This document shows positions 46,801 to 48,634 of a DNA stretch of 64,000 bases, in pieces. This DNA is from Branchiostoma floridae (lineage: Eukaryota > Chordata > Leptocardii > Amphioxiformes > Branchiostomatidae): positions 2,013,954-2,077,953 of the forward strand of contig NC_049996.1 of NCBI RefSeq assembly GCF_000003815.2. The letters run 5' to 3'. Each line of letters opens with the position of its first letter. The stretch's first letter is position 1. Made by a program: the position numbers and the translations under genes. Under the pieces are notes generated by a model. That model made no database searches. It saw only the letters and a list, made by a program, of their open reading frames with translations, and was not told the origin of the DNA.

Positions 46801-48352
46801 GTTCACCCTTGCTGCAGAGATCCCCTTCGTTGCCCTCCCCGTAGCTGTATTTGAGGAGTGCATTTATGCCTTCTATGATCTGCAGTTTAGGAAGAAGTAT
46901 GGGGAGAAAGAGAGGCCTGCGTTGCCTCAATGGATAACGCTAAAGATGACGGCTGTCATCTTGGGCGTCTCCTGGCTTGCCCTGGCCTTTTTGGCTCTTA
47001 TTCCCATGTTTGGGATTCCTTACTTTGGGAACAAGTTCTATGCTAAGAGCACAGTGTGCCTCCCAATGTATATTGCTGGGGACTTGCCCGTTGGGTTTGA
47101 GTATTCTGCCTTTCTCTTCATCATCTTTAACTTCTGTGCCTCCGTGATGCTGATTGTGTACTACATTTTCATGTTTGTGGTGGATACCCAGAGGGAGGTG
47201 GAGTATGATGATGAAGGGGAGGCCATTGAGGAGATGGCTTTCAGTCATCGTCTCTTTGCGGTGTCGTTCACTAACCTTTCCTGTTGGCTGCCCGTTGTGC
47301 TGTTTGGGATGGCCGGATGGGACGGTAGCCCCGTGTCCGTAGACCTGACGCCGTGGGCGGCGCTCATCATGATCCCCATCAACGCTGCAGTCAATCCGCT
47401 CATCTACATGATCTTCCCTGACAAGAAGAGGGATCTAGGAGGACCTGCGGCTGATAAAGGGAAAGGGGGGAAGCCAGGGGCAAAGCCAGGCCAAGCCAAG
47501 CCCGGCCAAGGAGGGGCCAAGCCAGGCCAGGGGGCGGCCAAAGCGGTCCAGGGGAAGGCCGGACAGGCTTGGACCAAGGCGATCCAGGCAGGGGCCAAGC
47601 CGGGCCAGGAAGGGGCCAAAGTGGGCCGGGGTGAGGGGAAAGCCGGGCAGGCTTGGACCAAGGCCATCGAGGCAGGGGCCAAGGTCAAAGACGCTGGGAG
47701 CGCAGCTAAACCCAAAGGAGCTCAGGCTGAGGGTAAGGGTAAAGACGCAGGTGGGGCTAAGGCAGATGGTAGTGGCACAGGTGCACAAGGTGCCGCCAAG
47801 TCTGCTGCAAAGGGCCAGACTGGCGGCCAAGCTGGCGCCAAGAATGTGGCCAAGGAAGGAGGTGGAGCTTCTCAAGACGTTGCTAAGGTTACCAGTGACA
47901 ATGCCCAAGGTCAAAGTGCGGATGGAAAGAATGATGATGTAGTTCCGTCCAACGGGGGTGGAGACGAAGCCGAATACGTAAATTTTGGCGGCAAGTCGCT
48001 CACTGCCGAAGCAGAAGTGCATCGCAGTGAAGACAAGGAAGACACGATCATTGATGACAGTGGAGTGAGCGGGTCTAAGGATAAGGATGACAGTGTCAGC
48101 GTTGACAGTGGGGTCAGTGGGTCTAAGAGCTCGGGGAGTCACGAAGATGATGGGAGTCCTCAAGAGGAGAAACCAGCAAGCGCTAAAGTAGATGGGGCCA
48201 AAGCAGGTCAGCCACAAGATGTGGATAAAGTCACCCGTGATGCCGCAGCTGTTGATGGCAAAGGGGGTGCTAAGAATGGTGCAGACACTGGTAAAGGACC
48301 ACAAGAAGAGGCCAAAGCAGAACCTGCAAAGGATGTGGATAAAGTTGTTTAA
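550..48352 (+). CDS. Multidomain GRL101-like G-protein-coupled receptor (CUB, C-type lectin, F5/8C, LDLa x7, LRR, 7TM), 5'-partial, 27 exons in window
   Basis: Twenty-seven exons with AG/GT borders join without a frame break into about 1594 residues. Approximate residues: CUB 1-150, C-type lectin 151-304, discoidin F5/8C 305-465, linker 466-486, LDLa modules 487-786, LRR with N- and C-caps 787-989, seven-transmembrane domain 990-1284, low-complexity tail to 1594. The LDLa + LRR + class A 7TM core matches the Lymnaea GRL101 / relaxin-receptor-like LGR group; the CUB, lectin and discoidin modules are additions I do not know from the reference members. Expected role: plasma-membrane receptor with a large extracellular recognition region; the ligand cannot be told. 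No start codon or signal peptide is in the window, so 5' exons are missing. The exons are listed separately below. The gene converges with the multicopper oxidase gene on the other strand. Confidence 0.9.
687..898. repeat. MITE family B (TACTGTAAA...TTTACAGTA)
   Basis: About 212 bp with inverted ends TACTGTAAAAGGCATTTA and TGCATTTACAGTA and internal 'gtttgcgg' / 'accgcaaa' motifs. Related copies lie near 3975, 14788 and 16172. It has no coding capacity; probably a non-autonomous DNA transposon. Confidence 0.75.
941..1128. repeat. Palindromic MITE family A (GTTCACCTTTATCC ends)
   Basis: The left end has tatccgtggggtaacct and the right end has aggttaccccacagataaa, making a ~190-bp foldback. 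The family recurs at 3106-3320, 60720-60917, 61020-61375 and 63060-63314. Confidence 0.75.
1564..1630 (+). CDS. Receptor exon: CUB domain part 2
   Basis: Acceptor ttttacacag, donor gttagt. One base completes the split Ser codon, then 22 codons (FPIDSICTVQITGPRKSYI...). This is the conserved second CUB cysteine and beta strand. It leaves in phase 0. Confidence 0.8.
1798..1895. repeat. Dispersed repeat with 'ggtccggacctg' core
   Basis: Shares 'aggtccggacct' and 'ctgaattttctgt(t/a)cc(g/a)gtaccca' with 5800-5885. Two diverged copies of one intronic repeat; class unknown. Confidence 0.5.
1919..2083 (+). CDS. Receptor exon: CUB domain part 3
   Basis: Acceptor atgagtag, donor gtgata; 165 bp, phase 0 to 0. 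It encodes VLDIDIPVEDDLSCADRAVI and onward, including two further CUB cysteines (SCADRA and RLCSP). Confidence 0.85.
2098..2431. mobile_element. Non-autonomous element with hAT-like ends (CAGGGCTC...GAGCCCTG)
   Basis: Terminal inverted repeats CAGGGCTCGAAATAC and GTATTTTGAGCCCTG bound 334 bp with several 'cctgcac' motifs. The termini resemble hAT ends; no convincing 8-bp target duplication is seen. It begins only 14 bp after the CUB exon ends. Confidence 0.7.
2936..3047 (+). CDS. Receptor exon: CUB domain end
   Basis: Acceptor tgtgtttag, donor gtaaaa; phase 0 to 1. It encodes YRGYLAVYNI, the typical closing strand of a CUB domain, then a Pro/Lys linker. Leaving in phase 1 it joins the lectin module. 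Confidence 0.85.
3106..3320. repeat. Palindromic MITE family A copy
   Basis: acctttatccgagggtaacc near 3115 pairs with ggtcaccccacggataaagg near 3290; internal arms contain 'gacggtggttt' and 'aaaccactgtc'. Confidence 0.75.
3753..3895 (+). CDS. Receptor exon: C-type lectin domain part 1
   Basis: Acceptor tgttctag, donor gtatgc; phase 1 in, 2 out. It encodes CPCDYNLYEDRCYGIF...LSWTSAKLECQARNGTLASM, matching the start of a long-form C-type lectin fold with the WxxAxxxC signature. Confidence 0.9.
3975..4167. repeat. MITE family B copy inside a short host duplication
   Basis: The start 'tactgtaaatgcatttaag' is intact and the end is eroded. About 60 bp of flank (taacaaacaat...cagcaccagggacaggaat) at 3916-3972 recurs at 4199-4260, so the element sits between imperfect direct repeats of host sequence. 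Confidence 0.65.
4349..4424 (+). CDS. Receptor exon: C-type lectin domain part 2
   Basis: Acceptor aacttcag, donor gtgact; 76 bp. It completes the split codon and encodes ETEFLHTALIHIVQS...GEKMYIG, the segment before the lectin GLxD motif. Confidence 0.85.
4752..4824 (+). CDS. Receptor exon: C-type lectin domain part 3
   Basis: Acceptor tcctccctag, donor gtaagt; phase 1 in, 2 out. It encodes GLQDRNEFEFNMTWSDGHPL, the GLxD...WSDGxPL core. The EPN/QPD sugar-specificity motif is not recognisable, so carbohydrate binding is uncertain. Confidence 0.9.
5010..5262 (+). mobile_element. tRNA-derived SINE
   Basis: The head 'cttggtgcagtggcagac' looks like a Pol III A box and 'agattttgagccctg' like a decayed B box, followed by 'gagaaaggcactta', shared with the SINE-like copies at 6800, 28560, 46130 and 62285. 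Confidence 0.6.
5449..5618 (+). CDS. Receptor exon: C-type lectin domain end
   Basis: Acceptor actttcag, donor gtgagt; phase 2 in, 1 out. It completes the Trp codon of TAW and encodes QWHDALCAGEDVFSYVCE, the conserved WxDxxC...YVCE end of the fold. Confidence 0.9.
6327..6508 (+). CDS. Receptor exon: discoidin (F5/8 type C) domain part 1
   Basis: Acceptor catgtctag, donor gttaat; phase 1 in, 0 out. It opens with CQLGMQDYSIENHRVVAS, closely matching the F5/8C start, then FGRLRHC...YGWSGIF and PWLQ, which runs into VDL of the next exon. An internal GT at 6462 could serve as an alternative donor. Confidence 0.9.
6800..6935 (-). repeat. SINE-like repeat fragment
   Basis: The reverse complement reads 'aagaaaggcactttatacaactttcc' in part, with the Pro-rich spacer also seen at 28680, 46200 and 62290. 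Confidence 0.5.
6998..7062 (+). CDS. Candidate alternative exon of the F5/8C domain
   Basis: A 65-bp open segment between acceptor aacctag and donor gtaataag. It enters in phase 1, leaves in phase 0 and encodes DIPPFNATQSPYMLM...KGYIQ, which would read YIQ-VDLPRL when joined to the next exon, a good F5/8C sequence. The primary exon leaves in phase 0, so it fits only if the preceding exon uses the internal phase-1 donor at 6462. Unproven. Confidence 0.35.
7256..7408 (+). CDS. Receptor exon: F5/8C domain part 2
   Basis: Acceptor taatgtttag, donor gtaaga; 153 bp, phase 0 to 0. VDLPRLMLVAGILTQG matches the diagnostic VDLGxxxxVxGVxTQG strand of discoidin domains. Confidence 0.92.
7759..7906 (+). 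CDS. Receptor exon: F5/8C domain end
   Basis: Acceptor tctatttcag, donor gtgagt; phase 0 in, 1 out. It encodes MLIGNSYSNITASNMFDP then IRLELRNGTELFGLRFDLLG, the closing strands of F5/8C. A closing cysteine to pair with CQLG is not evident. Confidence 0.9.
8358..8420 (+). CDS. Receptor exon: linker between F5/8C and LDLa modules
   Basis: A 63-bp symmetric 1-1 exon (acceptor ccccttcag, donor gtaaca) encoding an acidic/basic linker without cysteines. Supported mainly by splice signals and phase. Confidence 0.65.
8712..8837 (+). CDS. Receptor exon: LDLa module 1
   Basis: Symmetric 1-1 exon. Six cysteines (DCLDTHFRCGDGSCVHV..LCDSINDCRDGTDESEEVC) with the calcium-binding DxxxDCxDGxDE box. Confidence 0.93.
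9360..9488 (+). CDS. Receptor exon: LDLa module 2
   Basis: Symmetric 1-1 exon with acceptor accccacag and donor gtaagg. Six cysteines with a Gly-rich loop (CKEGGGGQC) and DRDDDCNTYEDEIDC; the calcium box is mostly kept. Confidence 0.92.
10040..10340 (-). mobile_element. LINE 3' fragment (reverse transcriptase C-terminal remnant)
   Basis: The minus strand encodes RWSVFGHILRMPQDTPTQ then KALEFAI, the W(F/L)GHxLRM segment near the end of many LINE ORF2 proteins. Isolated remnant within an intron. Confidence 0.6.
10387..10515 (+). CDS. Receptor exon: LDLa module 3
   Basis: Symmetric 1-1 exon with acceptor ctacacag and donor gtaaga. NCRKDLGELECDNKKC then RCDGNKDCTDNSDEFRC: all six cysteines and the full DGxxDCxDxSDE calcium site. 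Confidence 0.95.
11154..11264 (+). CDS. Receptor exon: LDLa module 4
   Basis: Symmetric 1-1 exon of 111 bp with acceptor gatgatag and donor gtgagt. FCQGFQCFDGKCLPGQYQC then DGQVDCNGYIGEDEDHC: six cysteines, with an extended but acidic calcium box. Confidence 0.93.
11620..12188. repeat. 56-bp minisatellite
   Basis: About ten head-to-tail units with exact 56-bp spacing between 'cagcttctg' starts at 11900, 11956 and 12012; proximal units are more diverged. Units contain 'tatatagccggtaaaacc' and 'ccctttggtgtaacacac'. Intronic. Confidence 0.92.
12319..12483 (+). CDS. Receptor exon: divergent six-cysteine (LDLa-like) module 5
   Basis: Symmetric 1-1 exon with acceptor ttctacag and donor gtaagt. 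Six cysteines in LDLa-like order (YCEDLMLCRNTAC...TTC...VGCRDATHLDGC), but the calcium-binding DxSDE box is missing and two N-glycosylation sequons (NST, NTT) lie in the middle. Probably an LDLa relative that lost calcium binding. Confidence 0.8.
12738..14061. mobile_element. Pogo/Tigger-like non-autonomous DNA element, 1.3 kb
   Basis: Inverted termini CAGTGGAATCCGCTTTAT (left) and, as reverse complement of the right end, CAGTGGATTCCAATTAT, flanked by TA on both sides (12736 and 14062). These resemble pogo/Tigger ends. No transposase frame is visible inside. Confidence 0.75.
14413..14561 (+). pseudogene. Truncated tandem copy of intron end plus LDLa module 6 exon
   Basis: The unit from 'ttattgctacct' through the polypyrimidine tract, the acceptor ttttag (14491-14494) and the first ~67 bp of the LDLa exon is repeated at about 14562-14717. 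The first copy stops at CAGCAGCG, lacks the rest of the module and a donor, and reads into a TGA at 14590-14592. Its acceptor is intact, so mis-splicing to it would truncate the receptor. Confidence 0.8.
14651..14773 (+). CDS. Receptor exon: LDLa module 6
   Basis: Symmetric 1-1 exon with acceptor tttcttttag and donor gtgagt. TCPVNTVQCDSGYCIQQRMV then CDGKNDCIHGEDELNC: six cysteines and a good calcium box. Preceded by its own truncated duplicate. Confidence 0.93.
14788..15360. repeat. Composite of MITE B end, (TTTC)n and a dispersed repeat
   Basis: Begins with a 25-bp MITE B terminus, then a 'catggtgaaatata'-type repeat with (TTTC)n near 14875 and text such as 'gacttgaaatttggcac' that recurs in diverged form at 54185-54400. 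Confidence 0.5.
15405..16062. repeat. Diverged tandem repeat around 'gagtccatt(c/t)ttgca'
   Basis: About five imperfect units of 115-165 bp begin at 15408, 15524, 15683, 15846 and 15973. Shared pieces are 'agtccatt..tgca..gggg', 'ttcagttttggac' and 'agcgga(a/t)gt.tttttgga'. Confidence 0.65.
16172..16320. repeat. MITE family B fragment
   Basis: Has 'aattttgcggtag.gggaaaaagga' and 'ggttttaagttcacggtgaa', matching the copies at 687 and 3975; the left terminus is missing. Confidence 0.65.
16866..17099 (+). repeat. CpG-dense 'CGTCC' element, copy 1
   Basis: Starts CTCAGTAAAA, continues GCGTCCCCG and ends GACGCCGCAATTA. Its interior is a dense array of CGTCC/GGACG motifs. An opposite-orientation copy with the same end sequences is at 38840-39201. 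Arg/Pro-rich open frames here are composition artefacts. Confidence 0.7.
17100..18880. other. Intronic stretch without recognised genes
   Basis: GC-richer than the flanks. The only distinct structure is a perfect hairpin at 18241-18270 (arms TCCAGTTCGGAAGG). A 95-codon frame at 18519 has no recognisable domain. Confidence 0.5.
18889..19048. mobile_element. Short inverted-repeat MITE (CTCCAAGCAGAGGTT end)
   Basis: The left arm 'actctccaagcagaggttag' + 'gctccggctgtttttt' pairs with 'aaaaaacagccggagc' + 'ctaacctgtacttggagagt'. About 160 bp, no coding. Confidence 0.8.
19615..20558. mobile_element. piggyBac-like non-autonomous element with TTAA target duplication
   Basis: TTAA at 19611-19614 and again at 20559-20562. 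Termini are CCCTATTCAGACCGGG and its inverse CCGGTCTGAATAGGG, with a subterminal inverted repeat 'ggcttttgaggcc' / 'ggcctcaaaagcc' next to poly-G/poly-C runs. TTAA and a CCCT start are hallmarks of piggyBac-type elements. The 944-bp interior is AT-rich with several 'atgacgtcat' motifs and has no transposase. Confidence 0.88.
20563..22180. other. Intronic stretch, nothing recognised
   Basis: AT-rich single-copy-looking sequence with no domain-bearing frame. A 'ctccaagcagaggtt' motif occurs at 21847, shared with the MITE at 18889 and with 35818 (inverted). Confidence 0.5.
22290..22727 (-). CDS. Possible signal-peptide-bearing first exon of a nested antisense gene (speculative)
   Basis: The minus-strand frame starting at 22727 has a short N-terminal stretch, then the hydrophobic segment LRLPVLCLVLYVFL (residues about 20-33), then a Cys-containing part (GESCTRLPFGVQRN, SGRCVDICDRG). 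A GT at the codon pair before RCVD could be a donor. The frame later runs through a polyglycine encoded by a poly-C run at 22367-22383, which looks non-coding. No family recognised and no partner exon found; may be chance. Confidence 0.2.
23512..25827 (-). CDS. RTE-type reverse transcriptase (771 codons, N-terminally broken)
   Basis: Copies element RNA by target-primed reverse transcription. Visible in order: end of the endonuclease (DGRTSNQIDHI and SSDHH, residues 5-41), RT palm with QAGFRSGRGCIDQI (~375), DFEKAFDS (~411), GVRQGCVISP (~467) and the catalytic FADD at ~511, then the thumb with FKYLGSYIS and a C-terminal WKWLGHVLRM. The catalytic residues are intact and the frame is open for 771 codons, so the copy is fairly young. 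The first Met is only the point where the frame reopens after the break; the true start is in the upstream frame. Confidence 0.93.
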   Translation of the reverse strand: MVSPDGRTSNQIDHICINAKWRKSLRDVKAIRGADASSDHHLMLCKLQLKLRKASKGKNDPLFDSGKLKDLAVKEQFTVELKNRFQVLEDIPVDDINARCEGIHKVFTDTSKAVLGYRKRERKEWLSETTWNLVQERKAAKQHMLNGSERQRAAAAKTYQAKNKEVKRSARRDKRVYMDSLATEAQQAAEKGDTRTVYKITKQLSGDLKNRAAAVKDKNGKVLMEGKDQLDRWAEHFRETLNRPPPESEATIEDMGFNIEMKRGPITLQEIVNAIKETKANRAPGEDRVTADMLKVDPVATARGLITLFNQVWYEETVPEAWKRGIIVKLPKKGDLSVCGNWRGINLLSVTGKIFCRVLLQRTRRSIDKILREEQAGFRSGRGCIDQIFVLRTIVEQSLEWNSSLYINFIDFEKAFDSIHHPSLWKILQAYGFPFKFINILKDMYADNQCCVRHDGQHSEWFHVKTGVRQGCVISPTLFLVVIDWVMRRATAGHPRGIVWGLTSRLEDCDFADDIALLSHAQRDIQEKTNNVDQQASSVGLKTHQDKTKILKVKSKSTVKTTIRGQDLEEVQDFKYLGSYISSDSNIEKEVSTRIGMAAQAFNKLRNIWKASTLKQKTKLRIYRSNVRSVLLYAAETWRTNKKIEQRIRGFESRCLRRILKIRWEQRVSNKEVAERTGIPNIVEEIKRRRWKWLGHVLRMHKNRHPYVALKWTPQGKRSRGRPLGTWRRTVEGEMKAARKTWHEVRWMAQDRKDWKKFVSALCSTKGSEED
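25799..26611 (-). CDS. RTE-type endonuclease, 5' part of the retrotransposon frame
   Basis: 270 codons. AAWNVRTMYETGK, SEMRWTDSG, CYAPTEQA and GDFNAKVG are the N, E, and D/N motifs of an APE-type endonuclease that nicks target DNA. The match ends at about VIRG and the frame then runs into out-of-frame sequence and a TAA, where small indels shift it relative to the reverse transcriptase frame. Confidence 0.85.
   Translation of the reverse strand: MRWVSIPPRESCSATETLTNLESYSSSGVELRTGAEPHMTSGNESREEVSVLRESLATPQQPLRIAAWNVRTMYETGKTLQVVKEMERYRLSILGVSEMRWTDSGMITLNSGQTVCYSGKTDGQHQEGVGIIMDKEARKSLLGWEPVSPRIIRARFYSRYIKTTIIQCYAPTEQATEEDKDLFYSSLQDQIDQTPRHDILILMGDFNAKVGTENVGYEACMGKEGVGERNDNGQRLVDVCMENGLVIRGHNHLNTRTSTSCLGIPRWENE
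27120..27283. mobile_element. MITE with near-perfect inverted repeats (AGAATTTTCATCAA)
   Basis: The left arm 'aatagaattttcatcaacca' + 'gtgactgttatca' pairs with 'tgataacagtcac' + 'tgattgatgaaaattctatt'; inner arms 'ggtaactacac' / 'gtgtagttacc'. 164 bp, no coding. Confidence 0.85.
27550..28400. repeat. ~850-bp imperfect palindrome (foldback element)
   Basis: Outer arms share 'gaacagtcgaattcac', 'gcagtgttgaaagat' and 'caaacacatgtcggg'; inner arms share 'cttgtggc', 'ctaccgtagtt' and 'gtgcaggct'. The arms are 80-90% alike by eye. The middle reads 'gggataattagccggccagcag'-type sequence. No frame with a recognisable product. Confidence 0.75.
28560..28790 (-). mobile_element. tRNA-derived SINE
   Basis: The reverse complement contains 'gaggtaccgagttcgaatcc', a good Pol III B box, then 'cttgggaaaggcactttaca' and the usual Pro-rich spacer. 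The tRNA part is degenerate, so it is not a functional tRNA gene. Confidence 0.7.
28793..28886. repeat. (GT)n/(GTGC)n microsatellite
   Basis: Pure and interrupted tg repeats directly next to the SINE head. Confidence 0.95.
29790..31770. repeat. Diverged direct duplication, ~1.2-kb period
   Basis: Copy 1 (about 29850-30560) and copy 2 (about 31110-31770) share 'catgttcttaacataagcga', 'gataggcgagcacagac' and 'attattaa(t)tatcga' in the same order. A LINE fragment lies between them. Confidence 0.75.
30600..30957 (+). mobile_element. LINE reverse transcriptase fragment
   Basis: An open frame encodes FHRATKQIKLKALRASFKLK and SLDLLNSLVKPILHYCSEI, the region after the RT thumb of CR1/L2-like elements. 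It ends where the duplicated block resumes. Confidence 0.65.
31800..34730. other. Intronic stretch, nothing firm
   Basis: No frame with a recognisable domain. A short motif 'ctgtatgtacataaatattttgc' occurs twice (33637 and 34149), hinting at an unnamed repeat. Confidence 0.5.
34741..35345. repeat. 146-bp tandem satellite, four units
   Basis: 'gtcataactctagaac' recurs at 34741, 34887, 35033, 35179 and 35325, an exact 146-bp period. Units are ~97% alike and include 'gccctaaccctaattctgaa'. No coding. Confidence 0.97.
35346..38830. other. Intronic stretch with minor repeats
   Basis: Holds an inverted 'cctctgcttggag' MITE terminus at 35820 and a LINE tail at 36896-36945 ('agtttattgcacaacgat'). 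Short frames at 36145 and 37858 show no domain or splice partner. Confidence 0.5.
38840..39201 (-). repeat. CpG-dense 'CGTCC' element, copy 2 (inverted)
   Basis: On the minus strand it begins CTCAGTAAAA, has GGGCGTCCCCG and ends GGGACGCTTTAATTA, matching copy 1 at 16866. It is longer because of an internal hexamer-like array (cccgtc, ccagag, ccccga). Arg-rich and Pro/Val-rich frames on both strands are artefacts of this array. Confidence 0.7.
39396..39512 (+). CDS. Receptor exon: LDLa module 7
   Basis: Symmetric 1-1 exon with acceptor actattag and donor gtaggt. ICPGAHRCRGETNC then LCDGVPHCAQGDDESYC: six cysteines and a complete calcium box. Last LDLa before the LRR cap. Confidence 0.93.
40250..40355 (+). 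CDS. Receptor exon: LRR N-terminal cap
   Basis: Acceptor cttgaacag, donor gtatgg; phase 1 in, 2 out. TCPEGCECYGLVFFCRDMEF is a Cys-rich LRRNT followed by the first LRR strand (LVDLPWYL). Confidence 0.88.
40482..40670. repeat. Inverted-repeat element (GGCCTAC...CATTTCC) fragment
   Basis: 'aggcctacattacatttcc' + 'aaaccggggcc' pairs with 'ggccccggtttt'; related to the palindromic copy at 59733-59935. Confidence 0.5.
40735..41674 (-). mobile_element. 3' part of a non-LTR retrotransposon (ORF2 C terminus, 238 codons)
   Basis: The minus-strand frame 41674-40958 encodes KYWHRLVNLPE, then a Cys/His motif CPFCPKQIEDEFHFVMMC, and ends KIGKYMKDCFVIRK. The 3' end lies at 'gtgcaataaagttctt' (reverse of 40745-40760). 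The same end occurs at 36896, 45750, 48869 and 58972, so this family repeatedly left 5'-truncated copies here. Confidence 0.85.
41814..41909 (+). CDS. Receptor exon: leucine-rich repeat 1
   Basis: 96-bp 2-2 exon with acceptor ttttgcag and donor gtaagt. IDLSNSFFAELAEMRGSN... then FQRFSYMAEL; an LRR with a longer variable part. Confidence 0.82.
42035..42106 (+). CDS. Receptor exon: leucine-rich repeat 2
   Basis: 72-bp 2-2 exon: LVLKNVGLWTLTNEIFLNLK, one 24-residue LRR. Confidence 0.88.
42107..44000 (+). other. LRR introns with repeat remnants
   Basis: Apart from the exon at 42688-42759, this stretch holds a 'gtggccccgtggga'-type repeat at 42470-42615 (related to 54510-54620), a (GAT)n run near 42265 and a CpG-richer patch at 43130-43220. 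No other coding seen. Confidence 0.5.
42688..42759 (+). CDS. Receptor exon: leucine-rich repeat 3
   Basis: 72-bp 2-2 exon: LDLSYNMLTAVVNEPFADLQ, a canonical LxLSxNxLxxV...FxxLxxL repeat. Confidence 0.92.
44001..44072 (+). CDS. Receptor exon: leucine-rich repeat 4
   Basis: 72-bp 2-2 exon with acceptor tgtttcag and donor gtaagt: LNLRGNRIKNIESGVFAPLR, canonical LRR. Confidence 0.93.
44632..44703 (+). CDS. Receptor exon: leucine-rich repeat 5
   Basis: 72-bp 2-2 exon with acceptor tatcttccag and donor gtgagt: LHIQENLLQVYKLDLFSGLT, canonical LRR. Confidence 0.92.
45592..45709 (+). CDS. Receptor exon: last LRR strand and hinge before TM1
   Basis: Acceptor gtgtttcag, donor gtgaga; phase 2 in, 0 out. 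LHTDSYQLICIAQQ, then FTPPKDAIASCDNLIE, matches the Cys-containing hinge (CxPPxDxxSSCxDL) of LGR and GRL101 receptors. Confidence 0.92.
45745..46310 (-). mobile_element. LINE 3' tail and SINE-like fragment
   Basis: 45750 'gtttattgcaaattcatgcc' is the inverted LINE 3' end; 45905-45965 resembles 59105-59165 (same frame, decayed). 46130-46310 carries the SINE-type spacer 'cctgagtggagtgaagaaag'. Confidence 0.6.
46535..48352 (+). CDS. Receptor terminal exon: seven-transmembrane domain and low-complexity tail
   Basis: One 605-codon exon. TM1 has LGWFAFLGNILFIV (N1.50); TM2 LHIADAIMGVY (D2.50); TM3 begins with the disulfide Cys (GGLCQFTGFLF) and reads VFEECI where RXFP1 has LEKYI; TM4 GVSWLALAF (W4.50); ECL2 Cys in STVCLP; TM5 FIIFNFCASVML; TM6 LSCWLPVVLFGM (CWLP); TM7 AAVNPLIYMIF (NPxxY). 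From about 47418 a ~310-residue tail follows: AKPGQ and GQAWTKAI repeats, then acidic SGVSGSK and DVDKV repeats. Ends TAA at 48350. A single exon for 7TM is usual in LGR relatives. Confidence 0.95.
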   Translation, partial: ELRIVLWVLGWFAFLGNILFIVRRLVKQKGALKKIKILDFTFLNLHIADAIMGVYCIIIASADEHYRGRYIENAEAWKQGGLCQFTGFLFTLAAEIPFVALPVAVFEECIYAFYDLQFRKKYGEKERPALPQWITLKMTAVILGVSWLALAFLALIPMFGIPYFGNKFYAKSTVCLPMYIAGDLPVGFEYSAFLFIIFNFCASVMLIVYYIFMFVVDTQREVEYDDEGEAIEEMAFSHRLFAVSFTNLSCWLPVVLFGMAGWDGSPVSVDLTPWAALIMIPINAAVNPLIYMIFPDKKRDLGGPAADKGKGGKPGAKPGQAKPGQGGAKPGQGAAKAVQGKAGQAWTKAIQAGAKPGQEGAKVGRGEGKAGQAWTKAIEAGAKVKDAGSAAKPKGAQAEGKGKDAGGAKADGSGTGAQGAAKSAAKGQTGGQAGAKNVAKEGGGASQDVAKVTSDNAQGQSADGKNDDVVPSNGGGDEAEYVNFGGKSLTAEAEVHRSEDKEDTIIDDSGVSGSKDKDDSVSVDSGVSGSKSSGSHEDDGSPQEEKPASAKVDGAKAGQPQDVDKVTRDAAAVDGKGGAKNGADTGKGPQEEAKAEPAKDVDKVV

Positions 48353-48553
48353 GGCCAGAAGGCTTGCAAAGGCGGTGCCAACGATGGAGTAAAAGATTGA
48401 GGGTTAAAAGACTGTGTTTGGATAGGAGGCGACAGTGCAAACAACACATATAGACAAGGAGGACAAAGTACATGTACAGACACGGCGGACGAAGTAGATA
48501 GTGGCATCGAGGCTACTTCAGGGGGAGACAAGCTGGGTGATGGCAAGAAATGA
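48353..48553 (+). other. In-frame, coding-like sequence beyond the receptor stop
   Basis: After TAA the same frame encodes GQKACKGGANDGVKD, a TGA at 48398-48400, then 50 codons including DTADEVDSGIEATSGGDKLG before a TGA at 48551. Composition and motifs match the tail upstream, suggesting that the tail was once longer. Could also be readthrough or sequence error. Confidence 0.5.
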
Positions 48554-48634
48554 AGAGAAAAAGGGTACTGGAGAACAAGAACAAGTCGCTAATAAGGCTA
48601 CATACACAGTCTCACTTATTATCTTACATATATC

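Noticed and set aside
47404..48304. Antisense frames of 103 and 289 codons
   Set aside because: Mirror of the repetitive Gly/Ala/Lys tail of the receptor exon; no domain, and the sense frame explains the sequence.
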